The notes under the pieces were generated by a model, which was not told the DNA's origin, searched no databases, and was given only the letters and a program-made list of their open reading frames with translations. Positions 33,163 through 44,972 of a stretch of DNA of 64,000 bases are shown here, in pieces. The translations under genes were made by a program, and so were the position numbers. This DNA comes from Trichostrongylus colubriformis (lineage: Eukaryota > Nematoda > Chromadorea > Rhabditida > Trichostrongylidae). The DNA lies in assembly GCA_963978905.1 (NCBI GenBank), contig OZ022257.1, forward strand, positions 24,195,274-24,259,273, given 5' to 3'. The number at the start of each line of letters is the position of its first letter. The first letter of the stretch is position 1.

Positions 33163-34146
33163 ATCCAGAACTCATTGCATTGTTTCCTCTTTAACAGTCG
33201 TAGTATTGTGAATAAACTCGCGCACTTGCAAGCGTTTTTAAACATTAGGAAGCCGGATCTTGTCATTATAACTGAAACGTGGTTGAATTCTCGTGTGTTG
33301 AACGTAGAATTGGTCACGGACCTGCCGTACTTCGTATACCGATGTGATCGCAAGGGTAGAAAAGGAGGAGGTATTTGCTGTTTGGTTAACTCTGCTCAAA
33401 TATCAAGGAAAATTGAACTTAAATGTGCCCTAAAAGCCGACGTTCTATGTTTTGAATTAATAGGCTCCAGTACACCAAGTACAATTAGATTTGTGGTCAC
33501 CTATCGCCGTCCTAACTCGACATCAACAGAAGACTCTCTACTGATTGATGTACTTTCTGATTTATGCTCGAACCAGCTTCATACAGTTTTGCTGGGCGAT
33601 TTCAACCTCAAAGTCGTCTGGGGGGAAACTAGCGAGGCCGAACACTCCTCATCTGCCTTATTCCTCGACTTTTTCGAAAGCTGTGGATTTACCCAGCATG
33701 TGACCCAGCCCACCCACAACGAAAACACCCTGCATCTCGTTCTCTCCACGACGCCTCTTGTTTCCAATATATCTATCCTTCCACCTTTTGCCAGCTCTGA
33801 CCACAACATCATCGCATTTGACGTATTACATGAAATCTCTCGGATCCAGCTTCTCCCAACCCCAGACTTCCTGAACGGTGATTATGAGGCAATGAATCAC
33901 TACTTACGAAATATCAATTGGTTTCATATTTTCGATAACTACTCCTCTTCAAGTGAAGTGTATGAAAGGTTCTGCTCGCAGATTTTCAAAGCTATGTCGA
34001 TTTTTATCCCTTTCAAATATCCTCGACCACCATGGCTTGCATACCCTTCACATATCAGAAATTTGCTAGCACAGAAAAATCGACTTTTTCGATCTCTCTC
34101 ATCCCCACTGTTAAATCCCTCTACAAGAAAGTGTGCTCTAGCTTAG
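33163..34146 (+). pseudogene. LINE ORF2, endonuclease domain
   Basis: This frame encodes the apurinic-type endonuclease of a CR1/jockey-like LINE: FNSRSIVNKLAHLQAFL, ITETWLNSR, a KGGGICCLV-type strand, VVTYRRPNS, LLGDFN and a terminal SSDHNIIAFD. The catalytic Glu (TETW), Asp/Asn (GDFN) and His (SDHN) are all visible. The frame is open upstream of the first obvious conserved residues, but no ATG is found near. It runs out of frame near 34120-34146, where the RT frame takes over. The enzyme nicks the genomic target for primed reverse transcription. Confidence 0.85.
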
Positions 34147-35585
34147 ACCTTCATGTGAAAAAATTTCTGGCAAACCGAGAAAGGGGTCTCATAACTAAGG
34201 CTAAACAAAAAGGCATGTTCTATCACTTCAATAAGAGAACCAAGGCTCAAGCAAAGCTTCCAGCTCTATACGATACAACTGGCCTCAAGTGCGTCACTGA
34301 TAAACAAAAGGCTGAAGCTTTAGGTGCATACTTTGCCAGTATTTACTCCAACAATGACAATACGGGCCACCAGTTAAACAACCTATGCCGCATCTCACAT
34401 CATCTCTGCGATGTTTCCATCCATCCTAACGATGTTTTGAAAATCTTAAGAGCTCTCAAACCATCCACATCAGAGCCGTATGATGGGATCCCTCAAATTC
34501 TCTATAAAAAGTGTGCACTCTCGCTTTATCAACCGTTATCTCATATCTTCAACATCTCATTACTCCTGGGCGAGGTTCCAGCTTTATGGAAAGAAGCCCT
34601 CGTCTCTGCCATACCTAAAGTGCCTAAAAGCCGCTTTCTGTCTGACTATCGCCCCATCAGCTTTCTTTCATCGCCCTCCAAAGTTATGGAAAAAGTAATG
34701 AGAGAGAAGCTCCTGTCTTGGTTGCAGAAATTCAATATGATACCGGCAGAACAACATGGCTTCCTCAGTGGAGCCTCCACAGCATCCAATCTTTTAGACA
34801 GCATTTTCGACTGGTCCATTGCGGTCAACAATGGAAATTTAGTTGATGTCGTATTCATTGACCTTTCCAAAGCTTTTGATAGGGTTTGTCATCCGAAACT
34901 GCTCACCAAATTGGAAGGTCTTGGTATAACTGGCGCTCTTCTTAACTGGTTCAAGTCTTACTTGAGCCTGAGGTATATGACAGTTAAGGTTGGACAGAGC
35001 TTTTTCAACAAGTATTGGTGCCGTAGTGGTGTACCTCAGGGGAGCGTTTTATCTCCACTGTTGTTCCTTATCTACACTATGGACCTCCCCGCCTTTATCA
35101 GGACCTCTCCAGATATAAAGATTCAAATGTACGCCGATGACATAAAAATTTATGCAGCTTACAATGAGTCTAACAGAGATACTGTTCAGGCAGCGCTTAA
35201 AAAGGCGATTGAGAAGATGACAGAGTGGACCACGATGTGGGATTTGTCAGTTAATCTTAACAAATGCTCCGTATTCCATATTGGAAGTAAGTACCCGGCG
35301 GAATATGAGATTAACGGTGTTCGGCTCAAAAGCTGCCAGTCCGTAGAGGATTTAGGTGTAGTCCTTAACCCAGATTTTAGATTCTGTGGTCATATAGAGA
35401 ATGTTTCCAAAAAGGCATTCGCTGTTCTATACTTCATTTTCCGGAATTTTCACAGCAAAGATGTTAAAACCTTAGTTTGCCTTTATAAAAGCTACATCTT
35501 GAGTACTGCTCTCCAGTATGGAGCCCTGTTCTCAAAAAAGATATCACAAAGTTGGAGAAAGTACAGCAGACGTTTACTAAGTTAG
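34032..35585 (+). pseudogene. LINE ORF2, reverse transcriptase domain
   Basis: The RT motifs are in order: IPKVPKSRFLSDYRPIS, EQHGFLSGAST, VFIDLSKAFDRVCH (catalytic Asp), SGVPQGSVLSPLLFLIY and the catalytic MYADDIKIYA, then the thumb region LNLNKCSVFHIGSK-like. All catalytic residues are intact; the defect is only in frame. It overlaps the endonuclease frame by about 115 bases, and the downstream frame begins at about 35552. It matches CR1/jockey-type, not RTE, by its C-terminal continuation. Confidence 0.9.
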
Positions 35586-35974
35586 TATTCCTTAGATGTG
35601 TTCCCTTTGCGAGTTATGACCTTCTTCCCAATTACGAGGAGCGCTTGAAGGCACTCGGATTACAACGGTTGAATATTCGGCGCACGGTTAACGATTTGAC
35701 TCTTTGTTTTCGTATACTGAGAAAAGAAGCTAGGCTCAAACCCAGTAAGTATTGGATTTTTCGGCCGAGTAGTCCGAGGTCAAGCAGTTTCAATCTCCAT
35801 TACGCAAGAATACAAAGGAAAAGTTACTCCCTTCTGTTCAACAGCTTCTTCTATAGGACCGCGCGATGGCTTAGTCGTCCACCTATTGAGTTGCTCCACT
35901 CCACAGATGGTAAGATTTTCAAAAAACGTTTGAAGAAATATAATCTGTCAGAATTGTTGAGGATAGATTATTGA
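35552..35974 (+). pseudogene. LINE ORF2, C-terminal domain
   Basis: VQQTFTKLVFLRC...YEERLKALGLQRLNIRR and the terminal RTARWLSRPP...FKKRLKKYNLSELL are typical of the C-terminal domain after RT in CR1-like ORF2 proteins. It is in a third frame; the break is near 35560. It ends at a TGA at 35974, the natural end of ORF2. Confidence 0.85.
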
Positions 35975-36667
35975 ACCTATAACCCTCCAAATTTTAATAA
36001 AATTTCAGTGCTTTAAGGATGTTCTGAGACCTGCAACATAGAGATCCGGCGTTTTTCACTTCCGGCATGACGTTTTCAAACCTGCGTCACGGAATCCGGC
36101 ATTTCTACCTCTAGTTTTATGAAGCCTCTATGTCCTCTTTCTTTCGTAAACATGTTTATTACAATTCTTATTACTGCTTACAGTTGATGTCATTCGTGTC
36201 CCCTTTATCTGCTTTCCTGCCGCCTGAAGGTTCCGAAAGTGTAGCCTACCAGTCGCGTGACGAGCCCGAAAGTTAACGGCCTCTCACTTGAGGTTCCCCC
36301 TCATTGTTCGCCTGGGGTCCCAGACTAATTCGTTAGTCATGGGTTAAGTTGGTTGCAAGCCCCGGTAAATATTATGTCTTAAAAGCGTCCGAATGAGGGA
36401 CAAGGATCTCGTCAGGGGACTTTCCGGTCCTCCGTAAGGTAAGCCGGCCTTATCAACGGTTACTCGGTAGGACCTCAAGGCAGTGCAGTGGTGAAGCTGT
36501 TTTTCGAATATCTGTTTCTCTTATTTTTTTAATCTGTTTCTCTCATTTCCTAATCCTATTTAGCACTTCATTTTTCAATTGATTATCTCTTCCCATATCT
36601 TGTATTTTGTCATGGTCTTTATTCCCAGGAAATACGAATTACCCTTGTGCACACCAGTTTTGGTGTA

Positions 36668-36699
<32 letters not shown>

Positions 36700-36700
36700 A

Positions 36701-37094
36701 GCGAAACGGATTTCAGACTTGCAAACAAATCACATAAAATTATTAGTTACGTATTTAGACATCTTTATGCTATAAGATTGAATTTTTTGCGATAATTCCT
36801 TTGTGGTAAATATTGCCTCGTAGAACAGCGTACTTTGCCATTTCCTCAGATATTTATGCCCTCCTGTGCTCCCTCTGTAGAGATCTGGAATCTTTCAGAT
36901 TTTGAAACGGTGTATTATATAGCACGGAGAAATTGGAAAAGCACCTTTAATTTCAAAAAATTTTGTCTCTCTGAGACGTATGAGAGCAGCTCGAGCTTCG
37001 CAACTGAGCCTCATTGAAATATCGATCAGAACACTCAGTGGTGGGTGACAACCGTTATGTCCAGTAGTGTAGAAACTTATTTCGTTTTTGGCAT
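36701..37094. other. No gene recognised
   Basis: AT-rich flank after the LINE tail. The short frames have no motif. Confidence 0.4.
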
Positions 37095-37625
37095 TTATAG
37101 TAAATATCCTTCTTGGCATACATGTGAAATGCTTGAGCTAAGTTGGTTGTCCCATTCTTCTCTATGCCCCATTTGCACCACATACTTTTGAACAGACCAC
37201 TCATTCACGTGTCTTGCAAATATTCGAGGGAGTCTTGTCGCCTCGTGTACGTAGAAATACTACGTTTGCAATGAACGCTTCAATGTGAAAGCTACGAGAA
37301 GAGAGAACAAAGTACCTTCAGTGTTTGCCATTATTCCACGATTCTATCATCCCTTTTGTGGCTCTGAATATACTTTCGGAGCCTGCGGACGTCTCTTTCG
37401 TTGTTCCATGCTTGAGCAAGGTGAAAAGCTCAAGCTCGCACTGATGAATCGGGAGCACTAGTTTAGCAGAATGAACTGCTGCCGTTTCGAAATCAAGAAC
37501 TACAGGCTGAGGTGCATGGCTTCCCACGTTTGATTTCACGATCTTGTAAATAGCACGAATTTTTTCTGTGTGATGCAAAACAGAAGTGGTACTACCACTC
37601 CGTGATCACAAATTCAGTACGCGCG
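37095..37625 (-). pseudogene. Mutator-like (MULE) transposase remnant
   Basis: Minus-strand translations in shifting frames give, in order, GVVVPLLFCITQKK (about 37605), QPVVLDFETAAVHSAKLVLP (about 37500), FHLAQAWNNERDVRRLRKY (about 37430) and LFKSMWCKWGIEKNGTTNLAQAFH (about 37165). This order of VVPL, the DFE motif, the FHL histidine and the TTN..E/QAFH C-terminal block is that of MULE-type transposases. Frame breaks near 37580 and 37420 and an internal stop show it is dead. Terminal inverted repeats were not found. Confidence 0.7.
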
Positions 37626-38186
37626 GTATTATTGTGCACGGCATCCCAAATATTAGCAGTGCAAGGAATGCATACCGTCTGCAGCAAGCGTATGGAGTCC
37701 ACTTTGGCATGCCATGTGGAAATACCTTCTTATATTGAAAGCTTTAAGTCACTCATGAGTTGAAAATCCGTACGACTCATTATAGGAGCTACTCGTGCTG
37801 AATAATACATATACGTGCGGGTAGAACCGTCTCTAAGTGTACGGATTGCGTGGGGTACATTCTTCAACATCACGGAGCGATTTATTCATACGCCCGAATT
37901 GCTCGTATATGCTTACCTTCACGATTTTTATAATGATTTGAATATTACTGCCCGTATAGCATCTTCCATGTCCACTATAAGGTTAATAATGTACTGGAAA
38001 GGAGAGTATGGAGTAGCACGAAGTAGTAAACCGTTCGTAAATAAATAATCTGCGTCGTGACCTTCACCAGTGAAATCAAAGAAATTTTCCACGATATTCC
38101 TCCAACGTAGAAAGAGTATTCCCTCAGATTTTGAAGGTCCTGTAAAGTCGTTAGGTGCTGCTAAATTCCGTTGTGATAACAAATAC
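37626..38186. other. Probable flank of the MULE remnant
   Basis: This would hold the N-terminal part of the MULE if present, but I see no clear motif. Open frames at 37815-38048 (+) and 38182-37928 (-) are unassigned. Confidence 0.3.
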
Positions 38187-38700
38187 TATACTTGATACTT
38201 GATACTTTATTACATGACAAGCATGTACAAAAGAAATTGCCAGCAAACATCTAGCATTGAACCACAAGTAAAGTAGAAAAGACGAACATTATCCCATGTA
38301 GTTCACAATTTGTAAAACAGCGAAATCTGTAGCAACATATGGCGAAGAACAAAATGGTCAAGAAAAGAGACTGACGAAAAAGAGAAGAAAGAGGTGGAAT
38401 TGGCGGAATTTACTAGAGCATCATCCGTTTTCTTTAAGTACCATTAATCCAAGATGCGATTGAGATAGGTTTTCAAGGAAATAGCTGAAACAGGGAGCGG
38501 TCTATGTTTTGACTAAGTTATATATATGGATCCAGCACGGTTGACAAAGAAGTTAGAAAGATATACCCTATAAACAGTTCTAACTCATCGTTCCTCCAAG
38601 TACTTGACGGAAGCACATTCATAGCACATTCCACAATTCATGTCAAAGAAAAAACTCCTTTCTAATCTATCTTTCTCACCTTAATGGTATTCCCTGAGTG
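38187..38700 (-). mobile_element. 3' end of a second LINE
   Basis: Read on the minus strand, a short C-terminal coding block (ECASVKYLEE, VYLSNFFVNRAGS) is followed by a UTR and ends in short tandem repeats, seen on the plus strand as TATACTTGATACTTGATACTTT (38187-38208). A LINE C-terminus plus a (AAGTATC)n-like tail is a common 3' end for CR1-like LINEs. The rest of the element is missing; 5' truncation is normal for this class. The family is inferred. Confidence 0.45.
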
Positions 38701-40453
38701 CCTTTGTCATATCTCTTCCTTATCATTCTACAATGTGCACATCGATACACGTCTTCGTTCTTATTCCTTCGCTGACCATATAGTGGTATGTTATTAATCT
38801 CGATGAGACGTTAAATACAAGTACGGGTGTCATAAAGAGGATAGTTGCATTTTGAGACTTATAATGTGAGTTGCTAAGGCCACAGGCCAAATTCAGCAAT
38901 TTGATGAGAGGCCAAATTAAGGTATTCAAACAGGTAAACAGGTAAACAATCTACGTACAAGTGTTCACTTCTAACAAACTTTGTTGAGCTTTGATGTTTC
39001 CTAATACTTGTGTTATGCACTGGTCAACCACTACTGCCCGTAGCTTCATCAGCTTGATCTGTGATGTCTCCCACATCAGCTTTTTACATAGTCCACTCCC
39101 AAGTTTTCCTCTCACTCCCGTCACGCCACTGCTGCCTGATCCCGGGCTTTTCCCTTTGTAAATACTTGTGTAGGCACATCAGATCTGACTCAAGCTCCGC
39201 CTTGTATGATGCGAAAAGTTACTACAGATAATCAATTCAAGAATTACTTTAAAACTAAAACGACTAGGGAAAACTAAGAGAATTATGAACAAGAATTGGA
39301 AAAAATTAGACAAAAGAAATGGAAAGGATGAGTGGAAAAAGAGTAAGAGTAATTATTGGAATGATGAAGATAATAGATTAGCAAAAAATGAGGAAAGGTG
39401 TTAGCAAAGCAAAGAACAAAGAAATAGATATGGTGTGCACTAGTGGGACTAAACTAACGGTGAAATCTTTACAACATAAAAAAATCGGTGCTAGAATGAA
39501 AGTGAAGGTAGGAGGGATTCAAAAACAAGGAAAAACTTTTGTTTGGTACTCAGAGACGCAGCCAATCTTTACTGCATTCTTGTGCATGTGAGGCGCGTTT
39601 GCATATGATCTGCAATGAGCAACACGAGGTGTGCAAATTCATACATGCGTGCCAAGCTATAGTGCATACGGCAGTTCAAAAAAACTAAGTAGTAAAGAAA
39701 TTTAGGGGAATGTAATATAACAGAAATAGGAATTACCGAAAGAGTATAATTAAAAGAGTAATATAACTGAAAGATAGCATGTATTAATCAAATGTTTCTT
39801 CTCTCCAACAAATCAGCAACAAGCCTTGGTGATTCTCATGATTCCTCATTGAATTGAATTTGTAAACAACAAACAAATTTTTTATAGACGCAATAATAAA
39901 ATTTTTTCTATCCATTGTGCAGCAGTGTGCTAATCATTTTCGTCAGCTTAACTGTGAATGTTTTGGTTTAGGAACATGAGTAGGCAGTGCTAAGGGTTTT
40001 GTCAGCAGTCTTGTTATACGGATTGGTGCTGGTTCCATTACTGCAAATATTAGGCGACAAATCCAAGTAGTAGCTCTAAGTGTTAGATGTATGTGCTTTT
40101 TTAACCCAGCTGAATTTCCTAAACCTCGTGGAGGTGTTTTTCAATAACCATTTCACCTTGATTATGTGTTATATTATTAATGAGTCATCCATAGATTTGT
40201 GAGGTATGAATAGTACATTCTGATTGATTTTAAAGTTCTCTCCACGGTTGCACTCACCGTACTTCTATTCAAAAGTTTCCTTAGATTTGATGAGGCTAGT
40301 TCTCTAGGTGTTTTATGGCTGGACAATGGCATATACTTAGTACATATTAAGAAGTCTAAAACGGATCAGACACAAAAAGGAGCAGTCGCATCTTTCCACA
40401 CAGATCTGATGTCGGAAGGACACTCCGTAATCCAAAAATAAATAGCCTATATA
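38701..40453. other. No gene recognised
   Basis: AT-rich, A-rich stretches without repeats that I could match. The frame 39388-39591 (+) is Lys-rich and featureless. Confidence 0.4.
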
Positions 40454-41191
40454 CAGGGGGTGCTAAAAAAAAAAGTAATTTTGCCCACGGCTCACATCTG
40501 CCAAATACAAAACATAGGTAAACGAAAGAAATAGGAGAATCGGGGCAAAATATCCCCGAAATGTTCCTCTTAAAACAGGAACAAGCTGAGACTCACTACT
40601 TTCATTTTCATAAAAATATGGAGCTTTCATTCGGCGCAGTCGGGCTTCGGAGTACCTACTGTTTAAAGGTCCTCTTTAAACAATGAAGCCACGTCCGTGG
40701 TAGGTCTTCTGTGGGAGGCTTCCTAAGGATTGGCCCTTCGGTTCGTGGAAGTCACAGAGCCCCTGCTGCTTGGATAAAGCTGCTATGATCCGAAGTATCA
40801 TTTTCATGCCCAAATCCGCCTCCGGAGGGGTTTCAGTGGTAAGGGCACGTTTTGGCTCTTGGAAACGAAGGGCGCTGGGAACCTGGAAAAAACGGAATGT
40901 TAAAGAACACCACCCAGTATGGATCCTCGTAGGTACCCAGAGTGAACGGATCTCAGCAAGGTTGTGAACGAGGGCGACGAAATCTCGGATTTTGCCCAGT
41001 TGAGGTGACACACTTATACACTCTTTCCTCGCTCCTGTTCCTGCTCGTGCAGTAGGCTGCACGGAGCATAGTGATAGAGTGAGGTCTGCTCTTGAATCAG
41101 GGGATGGAAATATCTCAACAGAATTTGCTGTAGTTTGACTAAAGTGGGGTGAAAGTGGAGAAGACAATTACTTTTTTTTTGGCACCCCCTG
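40454..41191 (-). mobile_element. Non-autonomous TA-flanked DNA transposon, copy 1
   Basis: The ends are inverted: CAGGGGGTGCTAAAAAAAAA at the left and the inverse of TTTTTTTTTGGCACCCCCTG at the right. TA lies on both sides, as after Tc1/mariner-type insertion. Inside is a 163-codon minus-strand frame (41167-40676) with LGKIRDFVALV, RIHTGW and LCDFHEPKG segments. It has no DDE motif. A second, more degraded copy at 54541-55246 in the opposite orientation matches along its whole length. The conserved frame may be a leftover or chance in a conserved DNA body. Confidence 0.8.
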
Positions 41192-42825
41192 TAGTGCAAG
41201 GTAGTAACACTTATATGTTCCCATAACAATCGACCAACATGCCTCTGAGCCCATCCACCATTTTCGAAAGGCTACAGCAAATATTGCTTCTAAGGGACTC
41301 AATCACAAAAAGTGTACTAGCCACAGCTTTCGCAAAGGGGCCGCCTCCACGGCTCAAGAACAAGGCTTTCATACAACTAAAGTCATGCATATAGGAAGAT
41401 GAAGATCCCTTAAGGCATTTCAGGCTTACATTCGACCGACACCGGTTGAACATCATTCTAATTGGAAAGTATTGAGCATTAGTGAACTTACCACAACATT
41501 ATCGTTATGAATACGTATAGACAACATAGGTAGTTATCACTTGATAATCTCCGGCTACTATTTCCATCCATATAATACTTCATAATAATCTCATATTAAG
41601 GATAGGTATACGATATCGCTCAAGTATTCTACCTTCGAGTAACCATGCATAGTAAATTCGTATAGCACATGAGTGTAATCATTTCCTCATAACAGGCTCA
41701 CATCTCCGTGAGGCACGTATGTGTGTATAACATGTGCTATTTGGATGCCGCACAAGGATAAGCCTAAATGTCCGAAATGTTTTTCCTGAGACGAAAAGCT
41801 ATTCACGCCGTGATCTGGTTTTACCTCTTTGAATTTCGCTATAGGTAACCAATACTCGATTTTCCGTGTCAGCCAATTGAGCTCATGAATGTACGTTACC
41901 TCTTGAACTTCACACATTTAATACAAGCACTCCGTTGTGAAGGAAGATATTTCTTTTCGTGCAGTTATCTTGCTGCGAACCTTGTTCGCATCTTCTTTTT
42001 TGCTGCGGTGGAACTCTTGAAAACTGGAGTTCGTTTTGAAAAACTTGCGCTATTCACTGCAGGCATAACTGACGCTTCAAAGACTCCTTCGATTTCCTCG
42101 GAGATGAAACCCAAACTACCAGTGGATTGGCGCCTTGCAGAGCTGTCGAGCTCTATGGTGTCACTGCGCGATTGTTACTTAGCAACGAGTAAGCTTTACT
42201 GCTACAACACAAGTACTGGAAGAAACCAGTCCAGAAGGTAGATGGTAGACAATAAACAGAGAGTGCACCTGTTTTCATTCGCAGACATGCACATGAAAGT
42301 CATGTCCCGTTAATCAGCTTCTTCAACGCACGTAAGACTTCGCCGTAAAGAAGATTTTGTCATATGTTAATACAACCATGTACTTTTGATACTGCTTTTG
42401 CCCTTTCTGTCTGAACTTGTCTGGCAGCTTAGCAAAACTGCCTTTGCGATGCTTCAAAGCGACTCATTCTCAGCACACATCTGTGAACGCATCGGTTATG
42501 AGCTACTTTTCCACAAATGCTACGCTCATGTGAAAGCCATGTACAATGCAGAATTCCTGCTCTCACAAGCGATTGTGGTACCAATACAGCTACCTCCGAG
42601 GAATGACTCGGTTGAATTGAGCAAGATTTTTAAAGTACTATTACTAAGTCCGGTCGGCGGAATGATCAAATTTTTGAGACGGCTGATTCTATTTCTACTC
42701 AGGCACATTTTTGTCCCGTGCACAAGATCATGAGTTTCCGACGCGGCGTTCGCTTACAGTGATTTCGTCGCCAAATTAAATGTTGCCGCACACGCGCACA
42801 CATCATGTGCCACAGTATGCCAAAT
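41192..42825. other. No gene recognised
   Basis: Frames 41885-42241 and 42386-42733 (+) are moderately long (118 and 115 codons), but I recognise no domain and no matching splice sites. Confidence 0.35.
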
Positions 42826-42897
42826 ATACTCTATAAAATATAATGAAATAAAATATATACTATAAAATAAAATATAATATACTCTATAAAATAAATA
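42826..42897. repeat. AT-rich tandem repeat
   Basis: The short unit ACTCTATAAAATA and variants recur several times (ATAAAATAAAATAT...). It is low complexity and not otherwise informative. Confidence 0.8.
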
Positions 42898-44261
42898 GAT
42901 TTTCGCGTTATGGCTGTGAACTGCATGCTGTTTCCTAGCCTGGAATTATGGTCTTGAGCTCTGATCCTCTCTTTTTACATAAATTTCTGCCGTATGCAGC
43001 TATCACTTCCATTAAGGGAATGCGAGCACGTTGGGCAAGAGCAGTCACTGACAAAATAGATACTAGCCAGGTGTCGACTGGAACGATGGGGAAGATGGGA
43101 GTAGGCACTTTCCTTATTGCGAAATTCGATAAAACCATATCACCCTTTTCTGAGGTTTTTTTTTGGAAAGCGGAGAAGTGCGAGCAGGAAATCCATGCTG
43201 GAAGGGGTTTTTATCGGTATGAAGGTTTCAGTGTCATTTGGTTGTCTGATTTAGAAGAACGCTCAGAAGCGAACATTTGATTGTTTAGAAATTGGGTGTG
43301 CCTTGCTTTTAGTTCGCATTTATTAATTATTTCATCTATTGACTGCAGTGTAGTGCAAGAAGAAACGAGAACTGATGTAAAATTAAGAAAACAAACACTT
43401 CTAGTGTAACATGGCCAATTGACGGCCTTTGGAATGAAGCGCAGCACTGAGATGCCGATGCTTCTGTCGTCATGTTCTACGAGTACCAGCGATCAGTGGT
43501 TCCTTCAAGGCGATATCATTTTGATTCACCAATTTCAATCGTTTCTCAAATGAAAACGAGCATGCAACAAAGTTTGGAGGATTTTTAAACACATTTCGTT
43601 TTTCAAATTTCAATGTATCTAAATACCATTTTAAAGTAATTTCGAAATAAGTGCATTCCTTCGTCATTCCGAAGTAAGTGCATGTGTAAGGAAGACATCT
43701 ACTTAGGTGCAGGTGAGAACAACCTTGATTGGCAACATAAATAATGTTACAGATAGAATGCCAATCTCGCATTCGCAAACAGGTTATTTCAGCAGTGAAA
43801 GAGTAGGAAGATTTTAAGGTTGGAGGTTTGCTGTGAAAGGCGTAATGGAACACAGTCGTTCTCGTCTATCTATCTTCAATCTAAACATATTTCATCACGG
43901 TGCAGCTGTAGTTGGGCAAGTGTGAGTATTCTAGCGTGTGCTATTTTCGGAGCTACTTTTGTCTAGGAGCATTTACGCAGATCCTTCATGAGTCCCTTAT
44001 GAGACGATCGTTTTTACTTGGACTTAGAATAAAACGGCTCCCTTGGGGCGGAATTTGCTGAAAACTATAAGGAAACGTATCCATTGGGAGATTTGCGGAA
44101 ATGTCGGAAGAGTGGAAATGCAGAATCGTAGAATTTGTGGAATCGTGGAATCCGTGTAGAAGATAAGTATTGACGGTGTTCTACTGAGGCCACACTTCCA
44201 ATCAAATACGATGTAGTTTCCAGTGCTATGATCGTGAGAGGGCCATTGCCTTTTGCAATTA
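42898..44261. other. No gene recognised
   Basis: There are short frames only. Near 44080-44160 a degenerate TTTG(C/T)GGAA(A/T)-like motif recurs. A similar motif, inverted, appears at 45360-45470, hinting at an outer extension of the next inverted repeat. Confidence 0.35.
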
Positions 44262-44972
44262 AGGCCCTACAAGGGAAGAACTCGAGGTCGAAGTGGCCAT
44301 TCGGAATAGGATACATATGGTCCGACGTATTTTCGGAAGCTGATCTGGAACCTGCATACCAAGTTTGCAGAACGATTCTCTGAACGGAGTCATGGAGGTT
44401 TTTTTTTCGAAAAACAATGCCAATATATGGTGGGTTTGGAAGTCCGTAGCACGCGAGCCAGACGTTCTTGCGCAAAACCAGTGCGATTTACGTGTTCAGG
44501 AGACCAAGCTACTCATAGGACATGTTTTCAGCCAACCCGAGAATTAGACCAAATTTCGGATAAGTTCTTAGCCTACCGAGAATTTGACCACATTTCGGAA
44601 AAATTCTTGGCCCACCGAAAACTTGATCAAATTTCGGAAAAATTCGACAGGCCTCGCATTGGCTGAAAGCATGTCCCATGAGGTAGCTCGGTCCCCTGAA
44701 AATGAAAATCGCACTGGTTTTGCGCGATAAGGTCCGGCTCGCATGCTATGGGCTTCCACCCACCATATAGTAGCAGAACGATTCTCTGGACAGAGTTACT
44801 GCAGCATATAATGGCATTGTTTTTCGAAAACAAACCTCCATAATTCCGCTCAGAGAATTGTTCTGCAAATTTGGAATGCAGATTCGAGATCAGCATCCGA
44901 AATTACGTCGGTCCACATGTATCCCATTCCGAATAGCCCCTTCGACCTGGGGTCCTTCCCCTGTAAGGTAAA
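44262..44972. repeat. Inverted repeat with 39-bp tandem repeats in its centre
   Basis: The left arm (about 44262-44538) and right arm (about 44651-44972) share inverted blocks such as GTCGAAGTGGCCATTCGGAATAG / CTATTCGGAATGGG and GCGCAAAACCAGTGCGATTT. The right arm has an extra piece of about 35 bp around 44775-44810. The frames mirror accordingly (AQNQCDLRVQ and AQNQCDFHFQ). The family is unknown. It is a foldback-like element. Confidence 0.8.
44539..44650 (+). repeat. 39-bp tandem repeat, almost 3 units
   Basis: The units start at 44539, 44578 and 44617, each GA(G/A)AA(T/C)T(A/T)GA followed by CATTTCGGA(T/A)AA. They fill the loop of the inverted repeat, between the two arms. Confidence 0.85.

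Larger units (their letters stand above)
33163..36700 (+). mobile_element. CR1/jockey-like LINE, 3' portion with tail
   Basis: ORF2 in three frames is followed by about 690 bp of 3' UTR and a (TAAA)n tail at 36668-36700. A small hairpin (ACACCA GTTT TGGTGT, about 36651-36666) stands just before the tail. Such short tandem tails are typical of CR1-like LINEs. ORF1-type sequence is found 9 kb upstream at 23.6 kb in the same orientation, on the other side of the BEL/Pao element. Whether these are one element is uncertain, because the last part of ORF1 is missing from both sides. Confidence 0.85.
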
